NCBI GenBank assembly: GCA_034435435.1
Contig: DAOTXN010000089.1
Coordinates: 1 to 64,000, forward strand
Origin: DAOTXN01 sp034435435
Lineage (GTDB): Bacteria > Chloroflexota > Anaerolineae > S140-20
DNA length: 64,000 nucleotides
Direction of reading: 5' to 3'
Shown: positions 1 through 8,164 of the stretch, one piece after another
How positions within the stretch are numbered: position 1 is the first letter of the stretch
Layout of the letters: every line of letters starts with the position of its first letter
Position numbers and translations under genes: made by a program
The notes under the pieces: generated by a model
Told to the model about the DNA's origin: nothing
What the model saw: the letters and a program-made list of their open reading frames with translations, nothing else
Database searches by the model: none

Positions 1-141
1 AGACAATTCTGACCGGCTTTCGCAAATCATACTACTTGCGAGATATAAGCTAGTCGGCAAAGATGCAGAAACCGGCAAATTACAGTGCGGCAGTCTGGCT
101 TTATCGAAATACACTATGCCGTAATTTCAGTTAGAGTCTTA

Positions 142-1926
142 ATGTCCGAATTCGGGCTTTGTCTGGAGTTGTTGGGCAAACCCCGCCTGACGCTGGGCGG
201 CCAGCCCTTGACCGGTCTGGTCTCAGCTAAAGCGCAGGCGTTGCTGTTTTACCTGGCCGTGACGCGCCAGGCTCACTCGCGGGAAAAGCTGGCCGGGCTG
301 TTGTGGAGCGATTTGCCCGAAGATAAAGCCCGCCAGAACCTGCGCGTCGCGCTGAGCGCCTTGCGCCAGTTCGTCCCTGAGCATCTGGAAACAACTCGCC
401 AGTCGGTCGCCTGTCGTCCCTGCTGGCTGGACGTGCAGGCTTTTGAGCAAAAACTGGCGCCAGAGACATGGAGCATCTCCACCGCCCAGGAAGCAGTCAA
501 GCTGTATCGCGGCAGTTTTCTGGAGGATTTTACGCTCGGCGGCGCGCCGTTGTTCGAGGAATGGGCGCTGCTGGAGCGCGAGCGGCTGCGGCAGTTGGCG
601 CTCGATACGCTGCACTGCCTGGCCGACGCCTATCTCGAAGAAGGGGCATACGCCGCAGGCGTCAGCGCGGCCCGCCAGGCGTTGCGCCTCGAACCCTGGC
701 GCGAAGAGACCCACCGCCTGTTGATGCGCCTGCTGGCGTGCAGCGGGCAGCGCGCCCTGGCCCTCAAGCAATACGAGACGTGTCGCCAGATTTTGGCCCA
801 GGAATTGAACGCCGAGGTATCGGTCGAGACGAGCGCCCTATACAAAGAAATCAAAGCCGAAGCGGAGGGGCAAAAAACGCCGGCCGCGCTCTCGTCTCTA
901 CCGGCGCCGCTGACTTCCTTCGTTGGACGCGAGGCAGAGCTGGCGCGGCTGGCCGGGTTGCTGCGTAGCGACGACTGCCGCCTGCTGACGCTGACCGGCG
1001 TGGGCGGCATCGGCAAAACGCGACTGGCCCTGGAAGCGGCGCGGCAATTTGCCCCGCCAGAGATGACGCTGTTTCCCGACGGCGTCTTTTTCATCTCCCT
1101 GGAGGAGGTCACTTGCGCCACATGGCTTGTTCCTGCCCTGGCGCAGGCGCTGCGTTTCGCGCTGGTCGAAAAGCGCGACCCGCTCGAGCAACTGTGTGCT
1201 TTTTTGCGCCCGAAAGCGCTGCTGCTCGTGCTCGACGATTTTGAGCATCTCGTTTCGAGCGCGGGTATGCTGGTCGAAATTTTGCACGCCGCGCTCGGTG
1301 TGAAATTACTCATTACCTCCCGCGAGGCGCTGAACTTGTACGAGGAATGGGTTTTTCCGGTAGAGGGGCTGCCGCTGCCCCCGGAAGGGATCAGCGCGGA
1401 AGTAGAGCAGAACGCCGCCGTGCAGTTGTTCGCCCAGCGCGCCCGGCGGGCGCATTTGGGATTTTCGCTCCAGCACGAGCTGTACGCCGTGGCGCGCATC
1501 TGCCGCTTGGTGGAGGGCATGCCATTGGGCATCGAGCTGGCGGCCTCGCGGACGCGGACGCTCTCGTGCGAGACGATTGTCGGGGCCATCGCGCACAATC
1601 TGGATGCGCTGTCCGTCACATATCAGGACCTGCCGCCGCGCCATCGCAGCCTGCGCGCTGTGTTTGAGCATTCCTGGAATATGCTGGCCGAGCCTGAACA
1701 GGCAGTCTTGGCGCGATTATCGGCTCTGCGGGGCGATTTCGACTTTGCCGCGGCCGAGGCGATGGCCGGGGCCAACGTGCGGATTTTGTCGGCTCTGACC
1801 GAGCGTTCACTGCTGCGGCGCACGCTGACCGGGCGCTACGAGATGCACGAGCTGCTGCGGCAATTCTGCGCAGAGAAACTGGCCGCAGCCGGCAAACAAG
1901 ACGAAACATACGCCGCTCACGTTTGA
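142..1926 (+). CDS. SARP/BTAD transcriptional regulator with NB-ARC ATPase, C-terminally short
   Basis: Predicted cytoplasmic ATP-dependent transcriptional activator. The N-terminus (LCLELLGKPRLTLGG, LLFYLAV..LLW) is the winged-helix part of SARP/AfsR-type proteins, followed by a BTAD helical repeat domain (EETHRLLMRLLA, ALKQYETC) and an NB-ARC/STAND ATPase starting near residue 270 with Walker A GVGGIGKT and a Walker B-like LLLVLDDFEH. I start at ATG 142 because the family begins right there; a GTG at 85 would add 19 unrelated residues. The protein stops just after the winged-helix MHELLRQFCAEKL segment, where relatives continue into a TPR sensor region. The stop lies 47 bp from the convergent next gene, so the 3' part appears lost. 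Function by family; target genes unknown. Confidence 0.8.
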   Translation: MSEFGLCLELLGKPRLTLGGQPLTGLVSAKAQALLFYLAVTRQAHSREKLAGLLWSDLPEDKARQNLRVALSALRQFVPEHLETTRQSVACRPCWLDVQAFEQKLAPETWSISTAQEAVKLYRGSFLEDFTLGGAPLFEEWALLERERLRQLALDTLHCLADAYLEEGAYAAGVSAARQALRLEPWREETHRLLMRLLACSGQRALALKQYETCRQILAQELNAEVSVETSALYKEIKAEAEGQKTPAALSSLPAPLTSFVGREAELARLAGLLRSDDCRLLTLTGVGGIGKTRLALEAARQFAPPEMTLFPDGVFFISLEEVTCATWLVPALAQALRFALVEKRDPLEQLCAFLRPKALLLVLDDFEHLVSSAGMLVEILHAALGVKLLITSREALNLYEEWVFPVEGLPLPPEGISAEVEQNAAVQLFAQRARRAHLGFSLQHELYAVARICRLVEGMPLGIELAASRTRTLSCETIVGAIAHNLDALSVTYQDLPPRHRSLRAVFEHSWNMLAEPEQAVLARLSALRGDFDFAAAEAMAGANVRILSALTERSLLRRTLTGRYEMHELLRQFCAEKLAAAGKQDETYAAHV

Positions 1927-1973
1927 AGCGTTACACCTGGCGCTGAGCCATCTCGAATGTGAGATGAACGATT

Positions 1974-3101
1974 TCAGCCTGTCGCCAAGATCGGCAGCAA
2001 TCCCGAGGTCGCCTGGTAGCTCACGTCTTGGGCAACCAGGCGGCGCAGGGCGTGCAGCGACTTTTCAATCCCCATCAGCCTGACGAACAGCTTGCACAAC
2101 AGGCGTGTGACCCAGCGGGGCCACGGCGGCCGCTGCAATAGGATGTGCGCTTGCAGGCGCGTGCCCGCTCCGTCGGGCGTGAGCGTGAGCTGATAGGTGA
2201 AGGTGAATTTCATCGGCGATTTGGGATCGGTGTGCTCCACCGTAAAGTACTCAAACGGTCGCCAGTCCAGGATGTTTTCCAGCGACTCGCCCTTGCCGTG
2301 GGCGCAGTGGTTGCGCGCGCCTGAACTGGTGCGCCCCCCAGGACGCAACCCCGCGCGCCACGTAGTGCCCTCCATCCACTGCCCGCGTCGCTGAGGATCG
2401 TTGGCCCAGGTCCACACCACAGAGGGCGGGGCAGGAAAATCGAGCGTCAGCACAGCGTCGGCCTCGTCTGCAGTCAGGAACACCCGCCGCGCCTCGCGCA
2501 GCTCTTTGTAGCGGGCGTGCAGGTCCAGACTGTGGGTCTCGACCGCGCCCAGATGTTCATAGGTCTCGGTTTGCACGTGCGCGCCCTCCGGCCACACACA
2601 CATGTGCTCCAGGCAGGCGGCGCTATACAGGGCGTAGGCGCGCCAGCCGGTGGCCTCGTTGACGTGATTCTTGAGCAGCCGGTGGGCCAGATTCACATCT
2701 GATCCCAGCAATTCGGTAGCGCCCGCCACACTCTGCAAGACAAAGTTGCCGTGGTGGGCCATGAATTTCAGATCGAGGGTGGGAATGGCGCGGCAGGCGT
2801 TGCACTCGCACGTCGTGCGGCGGTGGATGGCCTCCACCCGACCCCTGAACGCCACGTAGGTCGCCTCTAACAGTTCCAGCAGCGTCTCGCCGCGCGGCAT
2901 CTGAGATTCGAGCGCGTATGCGAAAACAGCGTCCCCTTCCAGCTTGGAGAGGGTCAGCAGCGGCTTGAACTGCGCGACGATGAGCTCGAGCAGATCGCTC
3001 AAGACCCCGTGGGCGTGGTCCAATTCTACCCCGGCCAGGTAGGAGGTAAAGCCGGAAATATCGGCCAAAACGAGATAGCCATGCTGGGTTTTGGTCTCCA
3101 T
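1974..3101 (-). CDS. DUF2652 / cyclase-like protein with C-terminal SRPBCC domain
   Basis: The N-terminal half (GYLVLADISGFTSYLAG, KLEGDAVFAY) matches the DUF2652 family, which resembles class III nucleotide cyclase folds (the DISGFT motif). The C-terminal half from about residue 225 (DFPAPPSVVWTWANDPQRRGQW, later TYQLTLTPDGAGTRLQAHI) is an SRPBCC/polyketide-cyclase-like lipid-binding domain. A CxCxxC cluster lies near residue 120. The exact activity is unknown; cyclase activity is not certain because only part of the catalytic set can be seen. Start ATG at 3101 has an AGGAG-like site upstream. It converges on the truncated SARP gene and is separated from the downstream kinase operon by a palindromic repeat. 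Confidence 0.75.
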   Translation of the reverse strand: METKTQHGYLVLADISGFTSYLAGVELDHAHGVLSDLLELIVAQFKPLLTLSKLEGDAVFAYALESQMPRGETLLELLEATYVAFRGRVEAIHRRTTCECNACRAIPTLDLKFMAHHGNFVLQSVAGATELLGSDVNLAHRLLKNHVNEATGWRAYALYSAACLEHMCVWPEGAHVQTETYEHLGAVETHSLDLHARYKELREARRVFLTADEADAVLTLDFPAPPSVVWTWANDPQRRGQWMEGTTWRAGLRPGGRTSSGARNHCAHGKGESLENILDWRPFEYFTVEHTDPKSPMKFTFTYQLTLTPDGAGTRLQAHILLQRPPWPRWVTRLLCKLFVRLMGIEKSLHALRRLVAQDVSYQATSGLLPILATG

Positions 3102-3135
3102 CGAAATTCTCTCCTACTGACTCGTTGTTAGCTTT

Positions 3136-3215
3136 GGACAGGATTCACAGGATTCACAGGATGGGCAAGGTCAACACAAACAGATAAAAATCCTGTCATC
3201 TTGTTCATCCTGTCC
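3136..3215. repeat. Palindromic ACAGGATT-type intergenic repeat
   Basis: A left arm with GGACAGGATTCACAGGAT is mirrored by a right arm ending ATCCTGTCC after about 25 bp. A related element sharing TTTGGACAGGATT is at 37974-38035. It lies between a gene start (3101) and a gene end (3314). Function unknown; it looks like a REP-type intergenic palindrome. Confidence 0.7.
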
Positions 3216-3313
3216 CAAAAGCCGCTGACAGGCTCTCGCGTTTTTTTGGAATTGAACAATCTGATCTTTTCAAAAAGCAGGTGCGACTCTATAAAAAACA
3301 TCTCGATTCTTGA

Positions 3314-4708
3314 TCACCTTTTGGAGAGTTGAACCGGCAGGGTCACCCGGAAACAGGTCGCGCCCGGTTGAGAGATGACCTGAATCTGCCCCCCGTGCTT
3401 TTGCGCGACGATGCTGTAGGCGATGTGCAGCCCCAACCCCGTACCGACGCCGGGCGGCTTGGTGGTAAAAAACGGTTCGAAAATGCGCGTCTGGATTTCG
3501 GGGGGGATGCCCGGTCCATTGTCATTGATTTCGACCACGACATGGCCGTTGTGGGGAAATGTGCGCAAGACAAGCTCTCCGCGGCCCTGCATCGCGTCAA
3601 TCGCGTTGTCAATGATGTTGGTCCACACCTGGTTCAGCTCGCTGCCGTAGGCCTCGATGCGCGGCATGTCGCGCGCATACTCGCGCCGCACCGCCACGCC
3701 GTCCTTGAGCTTGTGGCGCAGGATGACCAGCGTGTTTTCCAGGCCCTCGTGCACGTCTACCGCTTGAATCGGGGCCTGGTCGAGATAGGTGTAGGATTTG
3801 ACGGCCTTGACGATCTCGGAGATACGCTCGGCGCCCTGGCCGGCCTCGTCGAGCAAGATAAAGACCGCGCTCCCGCTTCCTAGCCATTGAAGCACTACCG
3901 ACAACATGCCATCTGGAAAAGGCGCGGTGGATGCTTGCAAGGCCGGCGCGTCCCAGCCCAGGCTGATGAGAGGGGGAGCCAATTCCCAGGCCTGTTCTAC
4001 CTCTTGTTGCTCCAGCCACGTTTGCAGCGCTTGTTCCCGGTCGCTGCGCGTCAGCGGGTCGAGCCCCAGCGGCGCGGCGACTCGGGCCAACATGCCCTGG
4101 CGCAAGCTGTCAAGTTTCTCGGCCTGGCCTGCGTCGAGCGCCATCCCCTCCAATTCGCGGCTCAGGCGTTGCCACTCGGTCAGCGCCTCTCGCAACTGGG
4201 CCACGCTGCGCCGCACGGCGGCGGCCGGGTTGTTCAATTCGTGGGCCAGGCCGGCGGCCATAGTGCCCAGCGCAGCCATTTTTTCACTCTGACGCAACAT
4301 GGCTTCGGTTTTGCGCAAGCGGTCGGTCACGGTGTGCAGGACGGCCACCGCCGCCGAGGGGCTAGAGGTCAATAATTGCTCAAAGGAGGCTTGGCTGATC
4401 TTGAGCAGGCGACTGTCGGTAATGGCGCACACCGATGCAAAGCGGGGGGCCTGCTCCATGAGCGACATCTCGCCAATCACTTCGCCCGGATTGCAGGTCC
4501 CGATGACCAACTCGCGCTGCCCGGAGCGTTTGGTGGCCTCGAACGTGCCGTCGAGCACAACGTACAGCGCGTCGCCCGTGTCGCCCTCTTCTATCAACTT
4601 TTGCCCGCGCGTTACCGCAACCGGCTCGGCCAGTTGATAGAGCTGGTCCAGGTCCGGATCCGATAGTCCGGCGAACAGCGGTAGACGGCGCAAAAAATCC
4701 TTACTCAT
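3314..4708 (-). CDS. Cyclic-nucleotide-binding-domain histidine kinase
   Basis: Predicted soluble sensor kinase. Residues about 1-125 form a cNMP-binding (CAP_ED) domain (LPLFAGLSDPDLDQL, GEVIGEMSLMEQAPRFAS). A short linker is followed by a dimerisation/phosphoacceptor segment with H-box GLAHELNNPAAA (His near residue 155) and a HATPase_c domain with N-box NIIDNAIDAM, G1 DNGPGIP and G2 GVGTGLGLHIAYS. No membrane segment is visible. I use ATG 4708, just inside a possible TTG at 4711. It is the last gene of an operon after the UBP zinc-finger and the receiver-flavin oxidoreductase genes; this trio suggests redox or nucleotide-controlled signalling. The partner regulator may be the receiver domain of the oxidoreductase (inference). 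Confidence 0.88.
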   Translation of the reverse strand: MSKDFLRRLPLFAGLSDPDLDQLYQLAEPVAVTRGQKLIEEGDTGDALYVVLDGTFEATKRSGQRELVIGTCNPGEVIGEMSLMEQAPRFASVCAITDSRLLKISQASFEQLLTSSPSAAVAVLHTVTDRLRKTEAMLRQSEKMAALGTMAAGLAHELNNPAAAVRRSVAQLREALTEWQRLSRELEGMALDAGQAEKLDSLRQGMLARVAAPLGLDPLTRSDREQALQTWLEQQEVEQAWELAPPLISLGWDAPALQASTAPFPDGMLSVVLQWLGSGSAVFILLDEAGQGAERISEIVKAVKSYTYLDQAPIQAVDVHEGLENTLVILRHKLKDGVAVRREYARDMPRIEAYGSELNQVWTNIIDNAIDAMQGRGELVLRTFPHNGHVVVEINDNGPGIPPEIQTRIFEPFFTTKPPGVGTGLGLHIAYSIVAQKHGGQIQVISQPGATCFRVTLPVQLSKR

Positions 4709-4727
4709 CAAGAACCCCCGCTTGGAG

Positions 4728-4991
4728 CTAAATGATGATCTCGTCTATATAACACCACAGCCAGTCCTCTCCTGGTTGTAAGGACCGAATGATGGGATGG
4801 CCGGTGGCGTGAAAATGAGCTGTGGCGTGCTTGTTCTTCGAGTTGTCACAACAGCCCACGTGTCCGCAGGTCATGCAAAGACGCAGATGCACCCAGGTAT
4901 CTCCCAGCGCCAGACACTCCTGGCAGCCCTGGGCCTCGGGTTTTACGTCGTGGATCAGGTCCAGATGGGTACACGTATTGCTCAACTCCAC
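4728..4991 (-). CDS. UBP-type zinc finger protein
   Basis: Small 87-residue protein made almost entirely of a ZnF-UBP domain: C-T-H-L start, CxxC pairs (GCQEC, RLCMTCGHVGCCDN), and the conserved histidines in HATAHFHATGHPI, ending in a tryptophan-rich strand. In eukaryotes this fold binds ubiquitin C-termini; in bacteria the ligand is unknown and such proteins are often next to flavin oxidoreductases and cNMP-domain kinases, as here. The start codon appears to be GTG at 4991 with a GGGG stretch before it. It lies 16 bp upstream of the kinase and is separated from the oxidoreductase by a 57-bp palindromic repeat. Confidence 0.85.
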   Translation of the reverse strand: MELSNTCTHLDLIHDVKPEAQGCQECLALGDTWVHLRLCMTCGHVGCCDNSKNKHATAHFHATGHPIIRSLQPGEDWLWCYIDEIII

Positions 4992-5002
4992 ATCCCCTTG
5001 CA

Positions 5003-5059
5003 GTAGGGCGCGTTTCCATACGCGCCGTCTTGACGTGGCGGGTAGGAAACCCGCCCTAC
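5003..5059. repeat. GTAGGGCG palindromic repeat, copy A, overlapping a stop codon
   Basis: A 57-bp imperfect palindrome starting GTAGGGCGCGTTTCC and ending GGAAACCCGCCCTAC. A second copy lies at 10223-10276. The outer CTA at 5056-5058 is the TAG stop of the flavin oxidoreductase, so the element provides the end of that gene and occupies the gap before the zinc-finger gene in the same operon. Confidence 0.8.
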
Positions 5060-6717
5060 AACGTCGCCAGGTATTGGTGGATGAACTGGACGGCCATCGA
5101 TCCCTCGCCGACGGCAGAAGCCACCCGTTTCACCGAGCGGTGGCGCACGTCGCCGGCCACAAAGACGCCCGGCACGCTGGTCTCTAGCCAGAAGGGATGG
5201 CGATCGAGTCGCCAGCCCCGTGGAAGGTGATGATCGCGCTCCAGGTCAGGTCCGGATAGGATAAAGCCGTATTCGTCGCGCTCCACCACGTCGGCTACCC
5301 AATCGGTGCGCGGCATGGCGCCGATAAAGATGAACAACGCGGCGGCGGGAATGGTCTCCCGTTGGCCGGTCACGGCGTCGGCCAGGGTGAGGGTTTCCAG
5401 GCAGACGCCGCCGTGCACCTCGGCCACGGTCGTACATACCCGCAGCGTGATGTTTGGCGTGGCGTCGATCTGGTCGATCAGGTATTGAGACATGGTGGCA
5501 GCCAACGATTCGCCGCGCACCAGCATGGTCACGCTGCGGGCGAATTGTGACAGGTACATGGCGGCCTGCCCGGCCGAGTTGCCTCCCCCAATGACAAAGA
5601 CGTCTTGCTGACGACAGGCCAGCGCTTCAGTGATGGCCGCGCCATAATACACGCCGGCCCCGGTCAGAGCGTCCAGACCGGGCACGTCGAGGCGGCGATA
5701 CGACACGCCCGTGGCAATGAGTAACGCGTAGCAACTCAGCTCGCTGCCGTCGGCCAGCGTGACCAGGCGATACGAATCTTTGAGTCGCAAGCCGGTGGCT
5801 TCCTGCGGCGTCAGAATCTCCGCGCCGAAGCGCGTGGCCTGGGTGACGGCCCGCCGGGCCAGGTCGGCCCCGCTCAAGCCCACCGGAAAACCCAAATAGT
5901 TCTCGATGCGCGAGCTCATGCCTGCCTGCCCGCCAGGGGCTTCTTTTTCAATGAGCAGTGTGTCCAGACCCTCCGACGCGCCGTAAACAGCCGCCGCCAA
6001 ACCGGCCGGGCCGCCGCCCACGATGATCAGGTCGTAAAAACGCATCTCGGCGCGTACCTTGAGGCCGATTTTTTCGGCTAATTGGGTATGCGTCGGCTGA
6101 GTCAAAACCAAGCCGTCGGGGAGGATGACCAGCGGCAAGCGCGCGCCGTCTGAGCCGATAGAGGCGAGCAGCCGGCGCGCCTCTTCTTCTGTCTCAATGT
6201 CCAGCCAGCGGTAGGGGACCTGGTTGCGGGCCAAAAAGTCTTTGACGTCGTGAGCCTGGGACGACCAGCGATGGCCGATCACGCGCAAGCCCTCAAAGGG
6301 CGGGCGGAAAGAGGCCAGCCAGTCGTCCAGCAGATCCTGCAAAATGGGGTACAGGCGCTCCTCAGGCGGATCCCACGGCTTCATTAAATAATAGTCCAGC
6401 CTGACTTGGTTGATGGCGTGGATGGCGGCCTGAGTGTCTGCGTAGGCCGTGAGCAGGACGCGCTTGGCGGCAGGAAAGATCTCGCGCGCCTCCTGGAGAA
6501 ACTCTACACCGGTCATGCCTGGCATACGTTGGTCGGCCAGGAATAGCGCCACCGGCTCGTCACGCAGTTTCAACTGCCCAAGGGCTTCTAAAGCAGCGGA
6601 GCCAGAGTCGGCTCCCAACACGCGAAAGTCGCGGCCATATTGGCGGCGCAAGTCGCGCTCGACGGCGTTTAGTACTGATCGGTCGTCATCAATTGCAAAC
6701 AGCACGGGCTTGGTCAA
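5056..6717 (-). CDS. Response-regulator receiver fused to thioredoxin-reductase-like flavoprotein
   Basis: Three parts are visible: a receiver domain (residues 1-125; FAIDDDRS acidic pocket, phosphoacceptor Asp in FLADQRMPGMTG, Lys in MKPWDPP), a thioredoxin/glutaredoxin-like middle part (about 140-215; QVPYRWLDIE, LPLVILPDG), and an FAD/NAD(P)H pyridine-nucleotide oxidoreductase (from about 228; FAD motif IVGGGPAGLAAAVY, second nucleotide motif VIGGGNSAGQAA, C-terminal GVFVAGDVR). The usual CxxC of thioredoxin reductase between the two nucleotide domains is not present, so electron transfer to thioredoxin is doubtful. A TTG start at 6717 follows an AAGGAGA site by a normal spacing. First gene of a redox-signalling operon with the UBP finger and cNMP kinase; its stop codon is inside a palindromic repeat. 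Confidence 0.88.
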   Translation of the reverse strand: MTKPVLFAIDDDRSVLNAVERDLRRQYGRDFRVLGADSGSAALEALGQLKLRDEPVALFLADQRMPGMTGVEFLQEAREIFPAAKRVLLTAYADTQAAIHAINQVRLDYYLMKPWDPPEERLYPILQDLLDDWLASFRPPFEGLRVIGHRWSSQAHDVKDFLARNQVPYRWLDIETEEEARRLLASIGSDGARLPLVILPDGLVLTQPTHTQLAEKIGLKVRAEMRFYDLIIVGGGPAGLAAAVYGASEGLDTLLIEKEAPGGQAGMSSRIENYLGFPVGLSGADLARRAVTQATRFGAEILTPQEATGLRLKDSYRLVTLADGSELSCYALLIATGVSYRRLDVPGLDALTGAGVYYGAAITEALACRQQDVFVIGGGNSAGQAAMYLSQFARSVTMLVRGESLAATMSQYLIDQIDATPNITLRVCTTVAEVHGGVCLETLTLADAVTGQRETIPAAALFIFIGAMPRTDWVADVVERDEYGFILSGPDLERDHHLPRGWRLDRHPFWLETSVPGVFVAGDVRHRSVKRVASAVGEGSMAVQFIHQYLATL

Positions 6718-6741
6718 TATTTGATTCTCCTTCCGATCTAG

Positions 6742-6948
6742 TCACGCCGGCATCCAGCCCACCGCTTCCAGAAACCAGCGCGGCGCGTGCGACTTGACGT
6801 GGCCCTGTTCGTCGGTAAGGGGTTTGCGGCGCTCGTCGTTGGGTCCCCCGGCGTCACAACGGATCATGGGATGATCGTGACAATTGCGCGGCGAATCGTC
6901 GGCCTGGAAACAGATCGGACAGAGATAAAACAGAAATTTGGCGCTCAC
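6742..6948 (-). CDS. Small cysteine-rich hypothetical protein
   Basis: A 68-residue protein with CPIC near the N-terminus, then CHDHPMIRCD, and a C-terminal APRWFLEAVGWMPA segment. The cysteine/histidine pattern suggests a small metal-binding (zinc ribbon-like) fold. GTG start at 6948 is supported by an AGGAGG site 7 nt upstream. It precedes the receiver-flavin oxidoreductase by 24 bp and probably shares its transcript. Function not known. Confidence 0.7.
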   Translation of the reverse strand: MSAKFLFYLCPICFQADDSPRNCHDHPMIRCDAGGPNDERRKPLTDEQGHVKSHAPRWFLEAVGWMPA

Positions 6949-7048
6949 TGGCTGACCTCCTGTTAAATCGGTATCGGCCCTACACCCTCAATTTACACCC
7001 GGTCGGTGCTCATTTGCCAGACCGAAAAATGCTCAGTTTTTATTCGAT

Positions 7049-7154
7049 CTAGCAGTCTGTCGGAGAACCCTGTAATATAGGGCCTTGTGCCCGTTTTGCG
7101 CCCATTTTGGACGCCCACAAGGGGCCAAATCACGTCTCTCTGACAGGCTGCTAG
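7049..7154. mobile_element. MITE-like element, copy 1 (106 bp)
   Basis: Ends are near-perfect inverted repeats (CTAGCAGTCTGTCGGAGA at the left, complement CTAGCAGCCTGTCAGAGA at the right). The interior also folds back (CCTTGTG versus CACAAGG). It is non-coding and is found again at 15848-15964 and, in opposite orientation, at 48966-49082. Length, terminal repeats and lack of coding capacity fit a miniature inverted-repeat transposable element. Both ends read CTAG, itself a palindrome, so a target duplication cannot be told from the terminal repeat. No parent transposase is in the window. The rest of 7155-7362 shows no recognisable gene. Confidence 0.85.
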
Positions 7155-7362
7155 CGACCAATCGAGTCGGCTCGGTAACTTTAAATGGCGGTGCAGGAGA
7201 GGTTGGCGGTTATGGTGAGTGGCAGGTAGGGCAGGGTGAGCAGATTGAGAACATTCGATGGGCAACAGGTCGCCGCGCCGATAGCTTGAATTGTACCGCA
7301 CTATTAAAAACGGGGTTAGTCTGGAGGGACTTTAATAACGCAGTTTTCGATGGTGGGTGCGG

Positions 7363-7393
7363 TTTCCACGCCTCGCGCTCCGAGGCGTGGAAA
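7363..7393 (-). terminator. Strong hairpin 3' of the peroxiredoxin gene
   Basis: Thirteen-bp perfect inverted repeat (TTTCCACGCCTCG / CGAGGCGTGGAAA) with a 5-nt loop, about 30 bp after the peroxiredoxin stop. It has no clear U-run on the minus strand, so it may be a transcript-end stabiliser or another palindromic repeat rather than a classical terminator. Confidence 0.5.
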
Positions 7394-7424
7394 TCCGCAT
7401 TTCTATTCGACCCGCATCATTTTC

Positions 7425-8036
7425 TCAGAACGCCAGTTCCGGTTTCCAAACCTCCCACACCTTGCCGGCCATTTTCAGCGTCTCTGTTTCGGGCGGTAAG
7501 GTAGGCTTGCCCGGCTGCCACCCAGATGGCATCAGTTCCCCGGTGGCTTGATGATGTTGAAAGGCCTTCAATTGCCGTATGACTTCTGCTACGTTGCGGC
7601 CGACCGGCGGGGTGAGGATCTCCATAGCCTGCACGATCCCCTCAGGATCGATCAAAAAGCGCCCTCGAACGTCCACGCCCTTGTCCTCGTCGTATACTCT
7701 GTACAGCGCACCGATTTTACCGCCGGGATCCGAGAGCATGGGATAAGGCACGCCTCCCGGCACCATCTTGGACAGTTCGACTTCTTGCCAGACCTTGTGG
7801 GAATAGTTGCTGTCCACGCTAATGGCAAATACTTCCACTCCCAACTCCTTAAATTCGGGATATTTGACGGCAACTGCCGACAACTCTGTCGGTCAGACGC
7901 AAGTGAAATCGGCCGGGTAAAAGCAGAGCATCACCCATTTGCCCCGCTGATCAGAGAGTGTGATTGCTTGAGCTGCGCCAGCATAGTACGCCTTGGCAGT
8001 GAAATCTGGCGCTTCTTTTCCTATTTGCACCTTCAT
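7425..8036 (-). CDS. Peroxiredoxin (AhpC/TSA family), predicted selenoprotein with in-frame TGA at residue 48
   Basis: Thiol/selenol peroxidase that would reduce H2O2 or organic hydroperoxides in the cytoplasm. Reading from ATG 8036 (GAGGAGG site just upstream) gives MKVQIGKEAPDFTAK, then FYPADFTCV, then TGA (7895-7893), then PTELSAVAVKYPEF and the rest of a complete 203-residue peroxiredoxin (AISVDSNYSHKVW, GRFLIDPEGIV, GWQPGKPTL). The TGA falls exactly where the family has its peroxidatic Cys (FT.VCPTE). Directly after it is a hairpin with the shape and distance of a bacterial SECIS. The usual C-terminal resolving-Cys position (VCPA.W in AhpC-like relatives) is LMPSGW here, and an extra Cys sits two residues before the TGA. 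A nonsense mutation is the alternative, but position plus hairpin favour selenocysteine. A start at TTG 7883 would lack the active site. Confidence 0.85.
7864..7883 (-). promoter_or_regulatory. Bacterial SECIS-like hairpin
   Basis: On the mRNA the segment 10-29 nt after the UGA folds as arm UUGUCGGC, loop AGUU, arm GCCGUCAA: seven pairs with one U-U mismatch. The loop carries GU at 19-20 nt past the UGA, inside the 16-37 nt window known for bacterial SECIS elements read by SelB. A competing small hairpin (CCGAC/GUCGG) begins right after the UGA. Confidence 0.75.
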
Positions 8037-8164
8037 CTGATGACCTCCTCTTTTTTCTTGTGACCTGCGATAGACGCAGGTGATCCGGTCAATAGTTGCA
8101 TCGCTCGCTCGTTTTGTCAGGATTGCACTTTTTTGCCAGACACCTCCTTTTATCCACTGAGATC

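Noticed and set aside
7425..7883. Short peroxiredoxin starting at TTG 7883
   Set aside because: It lacks the N-terminal strand and active site, has no ribosome-binding site, and the upstream frame is conserved back to ATG 8036.
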